DNA of 64,000 bases, from contig JBMNRB010000005.1 of the NCBI GenBank assembly GCA_050944435.1, positions 62,001-126,000 on the forward strand, written 5' to 3'. The DNA comes from Ruminococcus_G sp050944435. GTDB lineage: Bacteria > Bacillota > Clostridia > Lachnospirales > Lachnospiraceae. Made by a program: the position numbers and the translations under genes. Of this stretch, positions 41,742 through 49,100 are shown piece by piece; position 1 is the first letter of the stretch; every line of letters begins with the position of its first letter. The notes under the pieces were generated by a model, which saw only the letters and a program-made list of their open reading frames with translations, searched no databases and was not told the origin of the DNA.

Positions 41742-42266
41742 TTATTTCTCTTCTTCGGCAGGCTGCCAGGCTTTGCCGAATTTCACATCTTTAAACAGGG
41801 CGGCCAGTCCTGTGATCTGTTTCAGTCTGAGGATTTCATCCTTATCCATACCCAGATGTTTGGAGATCCAGGCGTCGGAACGGCCCAGCTCATGGAGTTC
41901 TTTGATGATATTGCTCATCAGGTCCACATTATGATTGCCGCGGGCGCGGTTGTGACGGATGGTACTGGCCATCCGCTGATCCAGGGGTTTTTGAATCACG
42001 GATACGGGAAGCATTCCCTTTTCCCGTTCGTAGATATCCGGATATTCCAGCATAATGCGGTAACGGTGAAATCCGTCCACAATGATATAAATATCTTCCG
42101 GCTGGTCGTAATAGCAGACAATGGGCATGGTATAACCGTCAGCTTTTATGCTGTCATAAAGAAGGCGCATTTCCGGGGGAGCTACCGCATTGGGGTTATA
42201 TGTATTCGGTTTGATCTTTTCCACCGGTACGGCAATGATGTGATAGACAGGGCTTTTATGTTCCAT
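41742..42266 (-). CDS. ParB/IbrB-like nuclease-fold protein
   Basis: 174 residues. The ParB/sulfiredoxin fold is seen in IKPNTYNPNAVAPPEMRLL (box for strand 1), IVDGFHRYRIML (the GxHR-type NTP or phosphate motif) and IRHNRARGNH. It lacks the partition-type HTH of ParB proper; a short helical C-terminus follows (GMDKDEILRLKQ). With the PAPS-reductase-like gene upstream (11-base overlap) it forms an IbrA/IbrB-like pair. In E. coli such pairs turn on immunoglobulin-binding genes; the molecular activity is unknown. Confidence 0.78.
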   Translation of the reverse strand: MEHKSPVYHIIAVPVEKIKPNTYNPNAVAPPEMRLLYDSIKADGYTMPIVCYYDQPEDIYIIVDGFHRYRIMLEYPDIYEREKGMLPVSVIQKPLDQRMASTIRHNRARGNHNVDLMSNIIKELHELGRSDAWISKHLGMDKDEILRLKQITGLAALFKDVKFGKAWQPAEEEK

Positions 42267-43587
42267 AATTCATCTCCTCAATACTTTCATATTTTCTTCG
42301 AATGGCATCTATGCGTTTCTGCTGCTGCCGTGTCATGCCAAAGCCCATGGACCGGCAGATATGGTCGTTCTTCAGGATACAGCAGCACATGCGTTTCCAA
42401 CTGGGAATGTCCTTGGAGGTTTTGATATCATCGGTGTTGTCTGGGATTTTATCGACAAAGATAATCCGGGATTTCTTGTTCAGCGTATAGTTGGAGACAC
42501 CGTTTCGTTTAATACGGTAACCGTGGTCGATCAGCTCCTGAATGGTTTCTTCATCCAGTCCTCCTCCGGTTTTGTGCCAGAACTGAATGGATGAGTTGAA
42601 TTTTTTAACATAATTATTCCGAAGACGAACGGGCAGGGTATCCAGGAGAAACATGGTGTAGGATTTCCAGGTGTGGCCTGCGGGCAGACGGACACTGCGA
42701 TATCCCATGGCTTTAGATCTTCCGTAAATGGCACCGAAATTGGCGCCCCGGACTCTTCCCACCAGTCTGACCCATATCTGCGGATCGATCACCCGGTACA
42801 TATTGAGGGCGTCTTTGGAATAATCGTTGAATGGGGAAGCTACGCGCATCTGAGAGGGTTTCAGCCCCGCTTTGTAATAGAGATCATATAATTTATTGTA
42901 ATCATAGTGAAAAAGATAGTTGGCATGCCAGATATCATCCAGCGTCCAGTCGTACATGGGGGAAGCGCACCAGACATCTTTGAACTGTTTTGTGATCCAG
43001 CATTCTCCTTTATAACCATATTGCTTGTTTAGAAAACCGCTGTACCGCTGGAGGGATTCATCAGCTCTCATTCCCAGAAGACATACGGTTTTGGCGTTTC
43101 CGTGGGAGATGCGGTACCAGCGGGCAAACTGGTGAGCCAGATCTTCCTGATGCATCCGATAACGGTAAGTAGTGATGGGATTGTTGTCCAGGTTAATAAC
43201 GTATTTTTTCTTCGGCATGGGCCGGACCCAGGCCTCCTGTTTTGTGTCGTCCCAGGGGTACCAGTACATTTCATAGCTGCTTAAAGCCGTTCGCGTGGCC
43301 ATGGGAAGACAGACCCAATAGAGCTCCGCCTCGTCTTTATACCGTTCCATGGTCCGCTCGATGTATTCGGTGGTAACGGTATACTGAGCTTCGAAATCCT
43401 GATGGAAGATGCCTACTTTCTTATCGGGATAATATTTTCTCCTGTAATCCATGAGAATGTTGAGAAGAAGACCGCTGTCTTTTCCGCCGGAAAAGGAGAT
43501 GAATATATTGTCGAATTCTTTAAAAATAAAGTTCAGCCGTTCCAGAAGTGCTTCGTACACATTCTGTTCTGTATATTCCCGTATCAT
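42256..43587 (-). CDS. IbrA-like phosphoadenosine phosphosulfate reductase family protein
   Basis: 443 residues. The PP-loop SFSGGKDSGLLLN near residue 30 marks the PAPS reductase/ATP pyrophosphatase superfamily; ASPMYDWTLDDIWHANY and LGMRADESLQRY are typical of the DUF3440 group. The C-terminal ~170 residues carry no domain I know but include several Cys (MCCCI). It overlaps the ParB-like gene by 11 bases and is co-transcribed. Not a sulfate assimilation enzyme by context. ATG 43587 has GAGGGTGAT; the longer frame to 43668 was rejected. Confidence 0.8.
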   Translation of the reverse strand: MIREYTEQNVYEALLERLNFIFKEFDNIFISFSGGKDSGLLLNILMDYRRKYYPDKKVGIFHQDFEAQYTVTTEYIERTMERYKDEAELYWVCLPMATRTALSSYEMYWYPWDDTKQEAWVRPMPKKKYVINLDNNPITTYRYRMHQEDLAHQFARWYRISHGNAKTVCLLGMRADESLQRYSGFLNKQYGYKGECWITKQFKDVWCASPMYDWTLDDIWHANYLFHYDYNKLYDLYYKAGLKPSQMRVASPFNDYSKDALNMYRVIDPQIWVRLVGRVRGANFGAIYGRSKAMGYRSVRLPAGHTWKSYTMFLLDTLPVRLRNNYVKKFNSSIQFWHKTGGGLDEETIQELIDHGYRIKRNGVSNYTLNKKSRIIFVDKIPDNTDDIKTSKDIPSWKRMCCCILKNDHICRSMGFGMTRQQQKRIDAIRRKYESIEEMNYGT

Positions 43588-43766
43588 GTAATCACCCTCT
43601 TGCGCATTGTATTGGAAGCTGCTTAATTTCCAAAATCTGACATTTTTCCATGTTAGATACCATAGCACAATAAAAAAATAAATTCAAGAAGAGGGGGTAA
43701 TTCACCAGAGTATAATTTCTGTCTCCCTTACATAAGATAGAGAGAGCATGGTAAGGGGGATTGCAG
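43588..43766. other. Divergent promoter region between IbrA-like and CotS-like genes
   Basis: An AT-rich gap of about 180 bases between divergent genes. It must hold both promoters, but I see no perfect SigA boxes. AAGGGGGA precedes the CotS-like start. Confidence 0.5.
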
Positions 43767-44768
43767 ATGTATGATTATGGGTTGAGCGTACTGGAGCAGT
43801 ACGGACTGGAGGCGCAGGCGGTATACCGGGGGAGGGGCGCGCTTATCTGCGAGACAGAAAAAGGTCTGAAAATTATCAAGGAATTTAAAGGGTCTCAAAA
43901 AAAACTGGAGCAGCTTTACCGGCTGCAGCTCCATATTCGGCAGAACAGTGACATTGCAGTGGACTGTGTGGTGGAAAATCTGGAAGGAGGACTGGTTTCT
44001 CAGGACAAAGACGGAATCTCCTATGTGGTGAGAGACTGGTTCGGAGGAAGAGAATGTGATACAAAGTCCAGGAACGATATTCTTGAAAGTGTAAAAACGT
44101 TGGCCCGGTTACATAGTGTAATGTGTCTTCCCCTGGTGGAAAATTACCGTAAGGAGTCGCTTTTGGAGGAGTGTTCCCGCCATAATCGCGAGATTCGAAA
44201 AACAGGGACTTATATTAAGAAGAAGAAAACAAAAAATGAATTTGAGAGACGTCTGCTGGGATGCCTGAAAGATTTTTTAGATCAGGGAGAACAGACGGTG
44301 AGGGATCTGGGTATTTCCTGTTACCTGCAGCTTTATGAAAAAGAAACAAAGAAGGGCAGTATCTGCCATGGGGAATGTAATCAGCATAATTTTCTTCGGG
44401 GAGAGAGGGGAACCATGCTGGTGAATTATGAAAAATGGAATTTCGACTGTCAGGTGGCGGATCTGTATCAGTTTATGCGAAAGATTTTGGAAAAGCATAA
44501 TTGGAACGTCCGGCTGGGACAGGACATGATACTGGCTTATCATAAAGAAAAAAAATTGACCAGGGAGGAAGTGGTAAATCTAAAGCTGCGGCTTTCCTAT
44601 CCATGGAAGTTTTGGAAATTGGTCAATCACTACGCAGGCAGTTCCAAGCCATGGATTTCCGGACGAAATCTGGAAAAACTGGAAGTGTTGATAAAGCAGC
44701 AGAAAGACTGGATGGAATTTATAAAAAACTGTTTTTCTGATTCCTTTTTCAGTCACTTTACGCTATAA
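43767..44768 (+). CDS. CotS-family spore coat protein (kinase fold)
   Basis: 333 residues of the CotS/HSK2-APH kinase-like family: start YGLSVLEQYGL, middle VRDWFGGRECD, and HGECNQHNF at the catalytic loop. In active kinases that loop reads HGD; here Asp is Glu, and the later metal-binding Asp segment reads LVNYEKWNFD. It may be a coat scaffold rather than an enzyme. CotS family members sit in spore coats of Bacilli and Clostridia. ATG 43767 follows AAGGGGGA. Confidence 0.83.
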   Translation: MYDYGLSVLEQYGLEAQAVYRGRGALICETEKGLKIIKEFKGSQKKLEQLYRLQLHIRQNSDIAVDCVVENLEGGLVSQDKDGISYVVRDWFGGRECDTKSRNDILESVKTLARLHSVMCLPLVENYRKESLLEECSRHNREIRKTGTYIKKKKTKNEFERRLLGCLKDFLDQGEQTVRDLGISCYLQLYEKETKKGSICHGECNQHNFLRGERGTMLVNYEKWNFDCQVADLYQFMRKILEKHNWNVRLGQDMILAYHKEKKLTREEVVNLKLRLSYPWKFWKLVNHYAGSSKPWISGRNLEKLEVLIKQQKDWMEFIKNCFSDSFFSHFTL

Positions 44769-44804
44769 TAAAGGAAAAGATTTAGGTAGGAGGTACCGTT
44801 TGTT

Positions 44805-46535
44805 ATGAGCTATCAGGAAACATATGAATCATGGGTGAATTCTTCGTACTTTGATGAAAAAACCAGAGAGGAGCTTAAAAATATTGCCGGCAATGATCAG
44901 GAAATAAAAGAACGGTTTTATAAAGATCTGGAATTCGGTACGGCAGGCCTTCGGGGAGTGATCGGGGCAGGCACAAACCGGATGAATATCTATGTGGTTC
45001 GGAAAACTACTCAGGGTCTTGCCAATTATATTATAAGCCAGGGCGGTGAGAAAAGAGGCGTTGCCATTGCCTTTGATTCCAGACGGATGTCGCCGGAATT
45101 TGCCAACGAAGCGGCTTTATGTCTGGCAGCCAATGGAATCAAAGCGTATATTTTCGAATCCTTACGCCCCACGCCGGAGCTTTCCTTTGCCGTGCGGGAA
45201 CTGGGATGCATCGCAGGCATCAATATTACAGCCAGTCACAATCCGCCGGAATATAACGGATATAAAGTATATTGGGAAGACGGCGCTCAGATTACCCCTC
45301 CTCATGACAGCGGTATCATGGACGAAGTGAAAAAAGTAACAGATTATGCTCAGGTTAAGACCATGGAGAAGGAGGCAGCCATGGCTTCCGGACTGTATGA
45401 GGTGATCGGACAGAAAGTGGATGACGCTTATATCGAAAGATTGAAAAGCCAGGTGCTCCATATGGACGCCATCCAGCAGACGGCGGGGGATCTGAAGATT
45501 GTTTACAGTCCCCTTCACGGCACCGGCAACATTCCGGCACGCAGAGTCCTGGCGGAACTGGGCTTTAAAAATGTATATGTGGTAAAAGAGCAGGAACTTC
45601 CCGATGGAGAATTCCCTACAGTCAGCTATCCCAATCCGGAATCTAAAGAAGCCTTTGCCCTGGGACTTGCCCTGGCAAAGGAGGTGGACGCAGATCTGGT
45701 ACTGGCCACCGACCCCGATGCCGACCGGCTCGGAGTGTATGTAAAGGACAAAGAAGGGGAATATCACTCCCTGACGGGAAATATGTCCGGCTGTCTGCTG
45801 GCAGACTACGAGATCGGCCAGAGGAAAGCCTTAAAAGGCCTTCCGGAGGACGGCGCTCTGATTAAGACAATTGTAACGACCAACATGGCCGATGCCATTG
45901 CCAGAGCCTATGGCGTACGTCTGATCGAGGTGCTGACAGGATTTAAGTTTATTGGACAGCAGATTCTGGGATTTGAGCAGAATCATTCCGGCACATATCT
46001 GTTCGGATTTGAAGAAAGCTACGGCTGTCTGATCGGCACCCATGCCAGAGACAAAGACGCCATAGTGGCCACCATGGCGCTGTGCGAGGCTGCGGCTTAC
46101 TATAAAACCCAGGGAAAAACTTTGTGGGACGCTATGATTGATATGTATGAAAAGTACGGGTACTATAAAGACGATATCCAATCAATTACGATGAAGGGAA
46201 TTGAAGGACTGGAAAAAATCCAGCAGATTATGGAAGGACTGCGTCAGAACCCGCCGGCAAGGATCGGAAATTATGACGTGGTGGCTGCCAGAGATTATAA
46301 GAAAGATACGATTACCACTCTGGCGACAGGCGAAGTAGCGCCCACCGGTCTGCCTTCTTCCAATGTGCTTTATTATGAACTGACAGATGACGCATGGCTT
46401 TGCGTGCGGCCCTCCGGCACAGAACCAAAAGTGAAGTTTTATTATGGAATTAAAGGGACGTCTCTGGAGGACGCCGACCAGAAATCAGAGGAACTGGGAA
46501 AAGAAGTGCTGGCTATGATTGATAAGATGATGTGA
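44805..46535 (+). CDS. Phosphoglucomutase/phosphomannomutase
   Basis: 576 residues of the alpha-D-phosphohexomutase superfamily (PgcA-like). The phosphoserine is Ser144 in ITASHNPPEYNGYK; the metal loop is DPDADRLG, the sugar loop GFEESYG and the phosphate-binding site near RPSGTEPK. It interconverts glucose 1- and 6-phosphate for glycogen, teichoic acid or capsule precursors. AGGAGG-type site upstream. Confidence 0.95.
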   Translation: MSYQETYESWVNSSYFDEKTREELKNIAGNDQEIKERFYKDLEFGTAGLRGVIGAGTNRMNIYVVRKTTQGLANYIISQGGEKRGVAIAFDSRRMSPEFANEAALCLAANGIKAYIFESLRPTPELSFAVRELGCIAGINITASHNPPEYNGYKVYWEDGAQITPPHDSGIMDEVKKVTDYAQVKTMEKEAAMASGLYEVIGQKVDDAYIERLKSQVLHMDAIQQTAGDLKIVYSPLHGTGNIPARRVLAELGFKNVYVVKEQELPDGEFPTVSYPNPESKEAFALGLALAKEVDADLVLATDPDADRLGVYVKDKEGEYHSLTGNMSGCLLADYEIGQRKALKGLPEDGALIKTIVTTNMADAIARAYGVRLIEVLTGFKFIGQQILGFEQNHSGTYLFGFEESYGCLIGTHARDKDAIVATMALCEAAAYYKTQGKTLWDAMIDMYEKYGYYKDDIQSITMKGIEGLEKIQQIMEGLRQNPPARIGNYDVVAARDYKKDTITTLATGEVAPTGLPSSNVLYYELTDDAWLCVRPSGTEPKVKFYYGIKGTSLEDADQKSEELGKEVLAMIDKMM

Positions 46536-46551
46536 CAGACGGGAGAACAGG

Positions 46552-47220
46552 GTGAAGAAAACGTATACCTTTGAGGAACTGGTAAAGATTGTAGCGGATC
46601 TGCGCAGCGAAAACGGATGCCCATGGGACCGGAAACAGACCCATGAAAGTCTTCGTACCTGCATGATTGAGGAAGCCTATGAGGTGGATGAAGGAATCTG
46701 CATACTGGAAGAGAAGGGGTCCGGGGAAAATCTCTGCGAGGAACTGGGCGATGTGCTTCTTCAGGTGGTAATGCACAGTCAGATTGCCGAAGAAGAAGGG
46801 CTGTTTACTCTGGAAGACGTAATCCAGGGGATCAGTGAAAAAATGATCCGCCGCCATCCCCATGTTTTCGGGGAGAAAAAAGCGGTGCAGGCCGATGAAG
46901 TCCCGGGGAGCTGGGAAGAGATAAAGAAGCAGGAGAAAGGCAAAAAGGAGCGGACAGGCTTGGAAGGGATTCCGCGAAATTTGCCGGCGCTTCTGAGAGC
47001 ATCCAAGGTACTGAAGAAGAGGGAAGGGCAGGAAGACAAGGAACCAACGGAATCCGAATGCTTTTTCAAAGTCCGCCGTCTGTTGGAAGAGCTGGAAAAG
47101 AGCCAGGGCCATGAAGAACAATTATTGGGACAGCTTCTTTTGGAGATTTGCCGTATTTCACGGAAAAGGAATGTGAATGCGGAACTTGCCCTTGCAGATA
47201 TTCTTGACAAACCGCGGTAA
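46552..47220 (+). CDS. mazG: MazG-family nucleotide pyrophosphohydrolase
   Basis: 222 residues starting at GTG 46552. One MazG domain: NGCPWDRKQTHESL, EEAYEVDEG and ELGDVLLQVVMH hold the magnesium-binding Glu/Asp residues. E. coli MazG has two such domains in about 260 residues; here the second half is degenerate. It hydrolyses NTPs, removing aberrant nucleotides. In B. subtilis the MazG-like yabN lies at this place before yabO. Confidence 0.92.
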   Translation: MKKTYTFEELVKIVADLRSENGCPWDRKQTHESLRTCMIEEAYEVDEGICILEEKGSGENLCEELGDVLLQVVMHSQIAEEEGLFTLEDVIQGISEKMIRRHPHVFGEKKAVQADEVPGSWEEIKKQEKGKKERTGLEGIPRNLPALLRASKVLKKREGQEDKEPTESECFFKVRRLLEELEKSQGHEEQLLGQLLLEICRISRKRNVNAELALADILDKPR

Positions 47221-47232
47221 ACGTTATATAAA
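47204..47232 (+). promoter_or_regulatory. Promoter of hup inside mazG
   Basis: TTGACA (47204-47209), 17 bases, TATAAA (47227-47232). It begins in the last codons of mazG and drives a strong HU gene. Confidence 0.8.
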
Positions 47233-47313
47233 TATTGGGTAGGGTTTATTGGATTAGCGGAAATCCCGTACTCGACAAAGTAAGAACAGGAAAGGATCAG
47301 AGGAGGAATACTC

Positions 47314-47592
47314 ATGAACAAAACAGAATTAATTGCAGCTATGGCTGATCAGGCAGAGTTATCAAAAAAAGATGCAGAAGCTGCTTTGAAAGCATTTGTG
47401 GATGTAGTTGCTGCTGAATTGAAGAATGGCGGGAAAGTTCAGCTGGTTGGATTCGGTACCTTTGAAGTATCAGAAAGAGCTGCAAGGGAAGGAAGGAATC
47501 CTCAGACAGGCAAGACTATGACGATTCAGGCATCAAAAGCGCCGAAGTTTAAAGCAGGAAAAGCGTTAAAAGATCTGGTAAACGAGAAATAA
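47314..47592 (+). CDS. hup: DNA-binding protein HU
   Basis: 92 residues: MNKTELIAAMADQAELSKKDA, VQLVGFGTFEV, then REGRNPQTGKTMTIQASKAP with the DNA-binding arm. It compacts the nucleoid. A strong promoter and AGGAGG precede it and its own terminator follows. Its place between mazG and rqcP equals that of hup-like genes in several Clostridia. Confidence 0.97.
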   Translation: MNKTELIAAMADQAELSKKDAEAALKAFVDVVAAELKNGGKVQLVGFGTFEVSERAAREGRNPQTGKTMTIQASKAPKFKAGKALKDLVNEK

Positions 47593-47601
47593 GAAGTATG
47601 T

Positions 47602-47632
47602 GGGGAGACAAGGAATTGTCTCCCCGTTTTGT
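47602..47632 (+). terminator. Terminator after hup
   Basis: GGGGAGACA pairs with TGTCTCCCC, followed by GTTTTGT. It separates highly expressed hup from rqcP downstream. Confidence 0.85.
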
Positions 47633-47644
47633 AAGGGGAATAAT

Positions 47645-47884
47645 ATGAGATTGGATAAATATTTGAAAGTATCGCGTCTGATCAAAAGACGCACGGTGGC
47701 CAACGAGGCCTGTGATGCAGGAAGAGTACTGGTTAATGGAAATCCTGCCAAAGCCTCCGTTCAGGTGAAGGAAGGCGATCAGCTGGAGATACAGTTCGGT
47801 TCGAAAAGTGTGAAAGTGGAAGTGCTGAATGTAAAGGAAACGGTGAAAAAAGAAGAGGCAGAAAGTCTTTACCGTTATCTGTGA
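47645..47884 (+). CDS. rqcP: S4-domain ribosome quality control protein RqcP
   Basis: 79 residues made of an S4 RNA-binding domain (MRLDKYLKVSRLIKRRTVANEACDAG, VLVNGNPAKAS). This is the YabO/RqcP (Hsp15-like) protein that assists RqcH in alanine tailing on stalled 50S subunits. Just before yabP, matching Bacillus order. Confidence 0.92.
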   Translation: MRLDKYLKVSRLIKRRTVANEACDAGRVLVNGNPAKASVQVKEGDQLEIQFGSKSVKVEVLNVKETVKKEEAESLYRYL

Positions 47885-47954
47885 CAGGGAATCCGGTTCT
47901 AGCCGTCCGTTTTTTTCCATATAATGAAAAGAGACACAGTAAAGGGGAAAAGAT

Positions 47955-48239
47955 ATGGAAGAAACCAGGGGAAAGCATGAAGTGAAACTGGATGACCGCA
48001 GAACCGGAAATATTACAGGAGTTGTGGATGTGGTATCCTTTGATACGGATATGATCCTGCTGGAAACCACCAGGGGAATGCTCTCCATCAAAGGGGAAGA
48101 ACTCCATGTAAGCCGGCTGTGCCTGGAAAAAGGAGAGGTTGATGTGGAAGGAACTTTCCGGATACTTGAGTACTCAGAGGATGGGGATTACGGGAAGAAA
48201 AAGAAGAAAGGCAGCCTGGCGCGGCGGCTGTTTCAATAA
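47955..48239 (+). CDS. yabP: Sporulation protein YabP
   Basis: 94 residues of the YabP/YqfC family (EVKLDDRRTGNITGVVDVVSFD, MLSIKGEELHVSRLCLEKGEV). Needed for sporulation with YabQ, under SigE in Bacillus. A basic tail KKKKKGSLARRLF may face the membrane. Confidence 0.95.
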   Translation: MEETRGKHEVKLDDRRTGNITGVVDVVSFDTDMILLETTRGMLSIKGEELHVSRLCLEKGEVDVEGTFRILEYSEDGDYGKKKKKGSLARRLFQ

Positions 48240-48242
48240 CTG

Positions 48243-48656
48243 ATGAGCGCTTATATGAGCAGTGAACTGCTGCTGTTTGTGAAATCCATCTTGTATGGAA
48301 TAATCATGATGGTGGGATACGATGTGTTTCGTATTCTTCGCCGTGTTATACGTCACCGGCCCTTTTGGGTCATTTTGGAGGATCTCTGCTATTGGATCGG
48401 CAGCGGATTCTTTTTATTTTCGCGGATTTATACAGAAAACAGCGGAGTACTCAGAGGGTATTTTTTTGCAGGTCTCATACTGGGGATGATTTTGTGGCAT
48501 TATACCTTTAGCTGTCATCTGGTGCATTTTACTGTGAAAATTTTGCTGCTTACGGAAAATACAATATCATTTTTTACAAAAAGGTTGAAATTTTTACTTT
48601 TAAGAGGTAAAATTTCTTTGTATAAGTGTTTTTGTAGATTTTTTGGAAAGTCGTGA
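48243..48656 (+). CDS. yabQ: Spore cortex protein YabQ
   Basis: 137 residues with about four membrane segments (FVKSILYGIIMMVGYDVFRIL; WVILEDLCYWIGSGFFLF). It is needed for cortex formation and sits next to yabP, three bases after its stop, so they form an operon. Confidence 0.92.
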   Translation: MSAYMSSELLLFVKSILYGIIMMVGYDVFRILRRVIRHRPFWVILEDLCYWIGSGFFLFSRIYTENSGVLRGYFFAGLILGMILWHYTFSCHLVHFTVKILLLTENTISFFTKRLKFLLLRGKISLYKCFCRFFGKS

Positions 48657-48662
48657 GGTTCT

Positions 48663-48986
48663 ATGAGTAAAAGAAAAGTATCCGGTAAGACGATAGCAAA
48701 ACGGAATCGCAGATATAATAAAATAGCCATGATGGGAATTACTCTGGTGGTGTGTATGATGCTGGTTCTTCTCTGGGTGGAAGGCAGGTCGGTGCAGCAG
48801 AGAATCTCTGAAAATACACAGAGACAGCAGGAGCTGGCAGAACAGATCGACGCCGAAAAAGAGAGAACGAAAGAAATCGAAGATATGCAGGAATACGTGC
48901 AGAGTGACGAATATACGGAAAAAATTGCGAAAGAGAAAATTGGCCTTGTGAAGGACAACGAAATTATATTTAAAGAAGCAGATTAA
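48663..48986 (+). CDS. divIC: Cell division protein DivIC/FtsB-like
   Basis: 107 residues: basic N-terminal tail, one membrane helix (about 22-42), then a coiled coil (QRISENTQRQQELAEQIDAE) and KIAKEKIGLVKDNEIIF, the septum-form FtsB/DivIC domain. It joins FtsL and DivIB at the septum. Confidence 0.93.
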   Translation: MSKRKVSGKTIAKRNRRYNKIAMMGITLVVCMMLVLLWVEGRSVQQRISENTQRQQELAEQIDAEKERTKEIEDMQEYVQSDEYTEKIAKEKIGLVKDNEIIFKEAD

Positions 48987-48995
48987 GCTTGGTTT

Positions 48996-49034
48996 TGTCT
49001 AAAATTTCTTTGATGGGCCAGTGTATATTTGACA
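48996..49034 (+). promoter_or_regulatory. Candidate Spo0A boxes upstream of spoIIE
   Basis: TGTCTAA (48996-49002) and TTTGACA (49028-49034, the complement of TGTCAAA) each differ from the Spo0A box TGTCGAA by one base. They flank and overlap the -35 region of the spoIIE promoter. Confidence 0.5.
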
Positions 49035-49061
49035 AGTTTCTTATAATAAAGCATCTATAAT
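49029..49061 (+). promoter_or_regulatory. spoIIE promoter with a 21-base spacer
   Basis: TTGACA (49029-49034) and TATAAT (49056-49061) are both perfect but 21 bases apart, too far for a normal SigA promoter. The spoIIE and spoIIG promoters of B. subtilis have just this long spacer and need Spo0A~P. Confidence 0.68.
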
Positions 49062-49100
49062 AGACCTCTGAGAGTATGATAATAAGGGGGTCTGGGCCGG

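Noticed and set aside
49042..49047. A second TATAAT before spoIIE as the -10 box.
   Set aside because: It is only seven bases from TTGACA and has no alternative -35 at 16-18 bases; the TATAAT at 49056 with a 21-base spacer fits known spoIIE promoters better.
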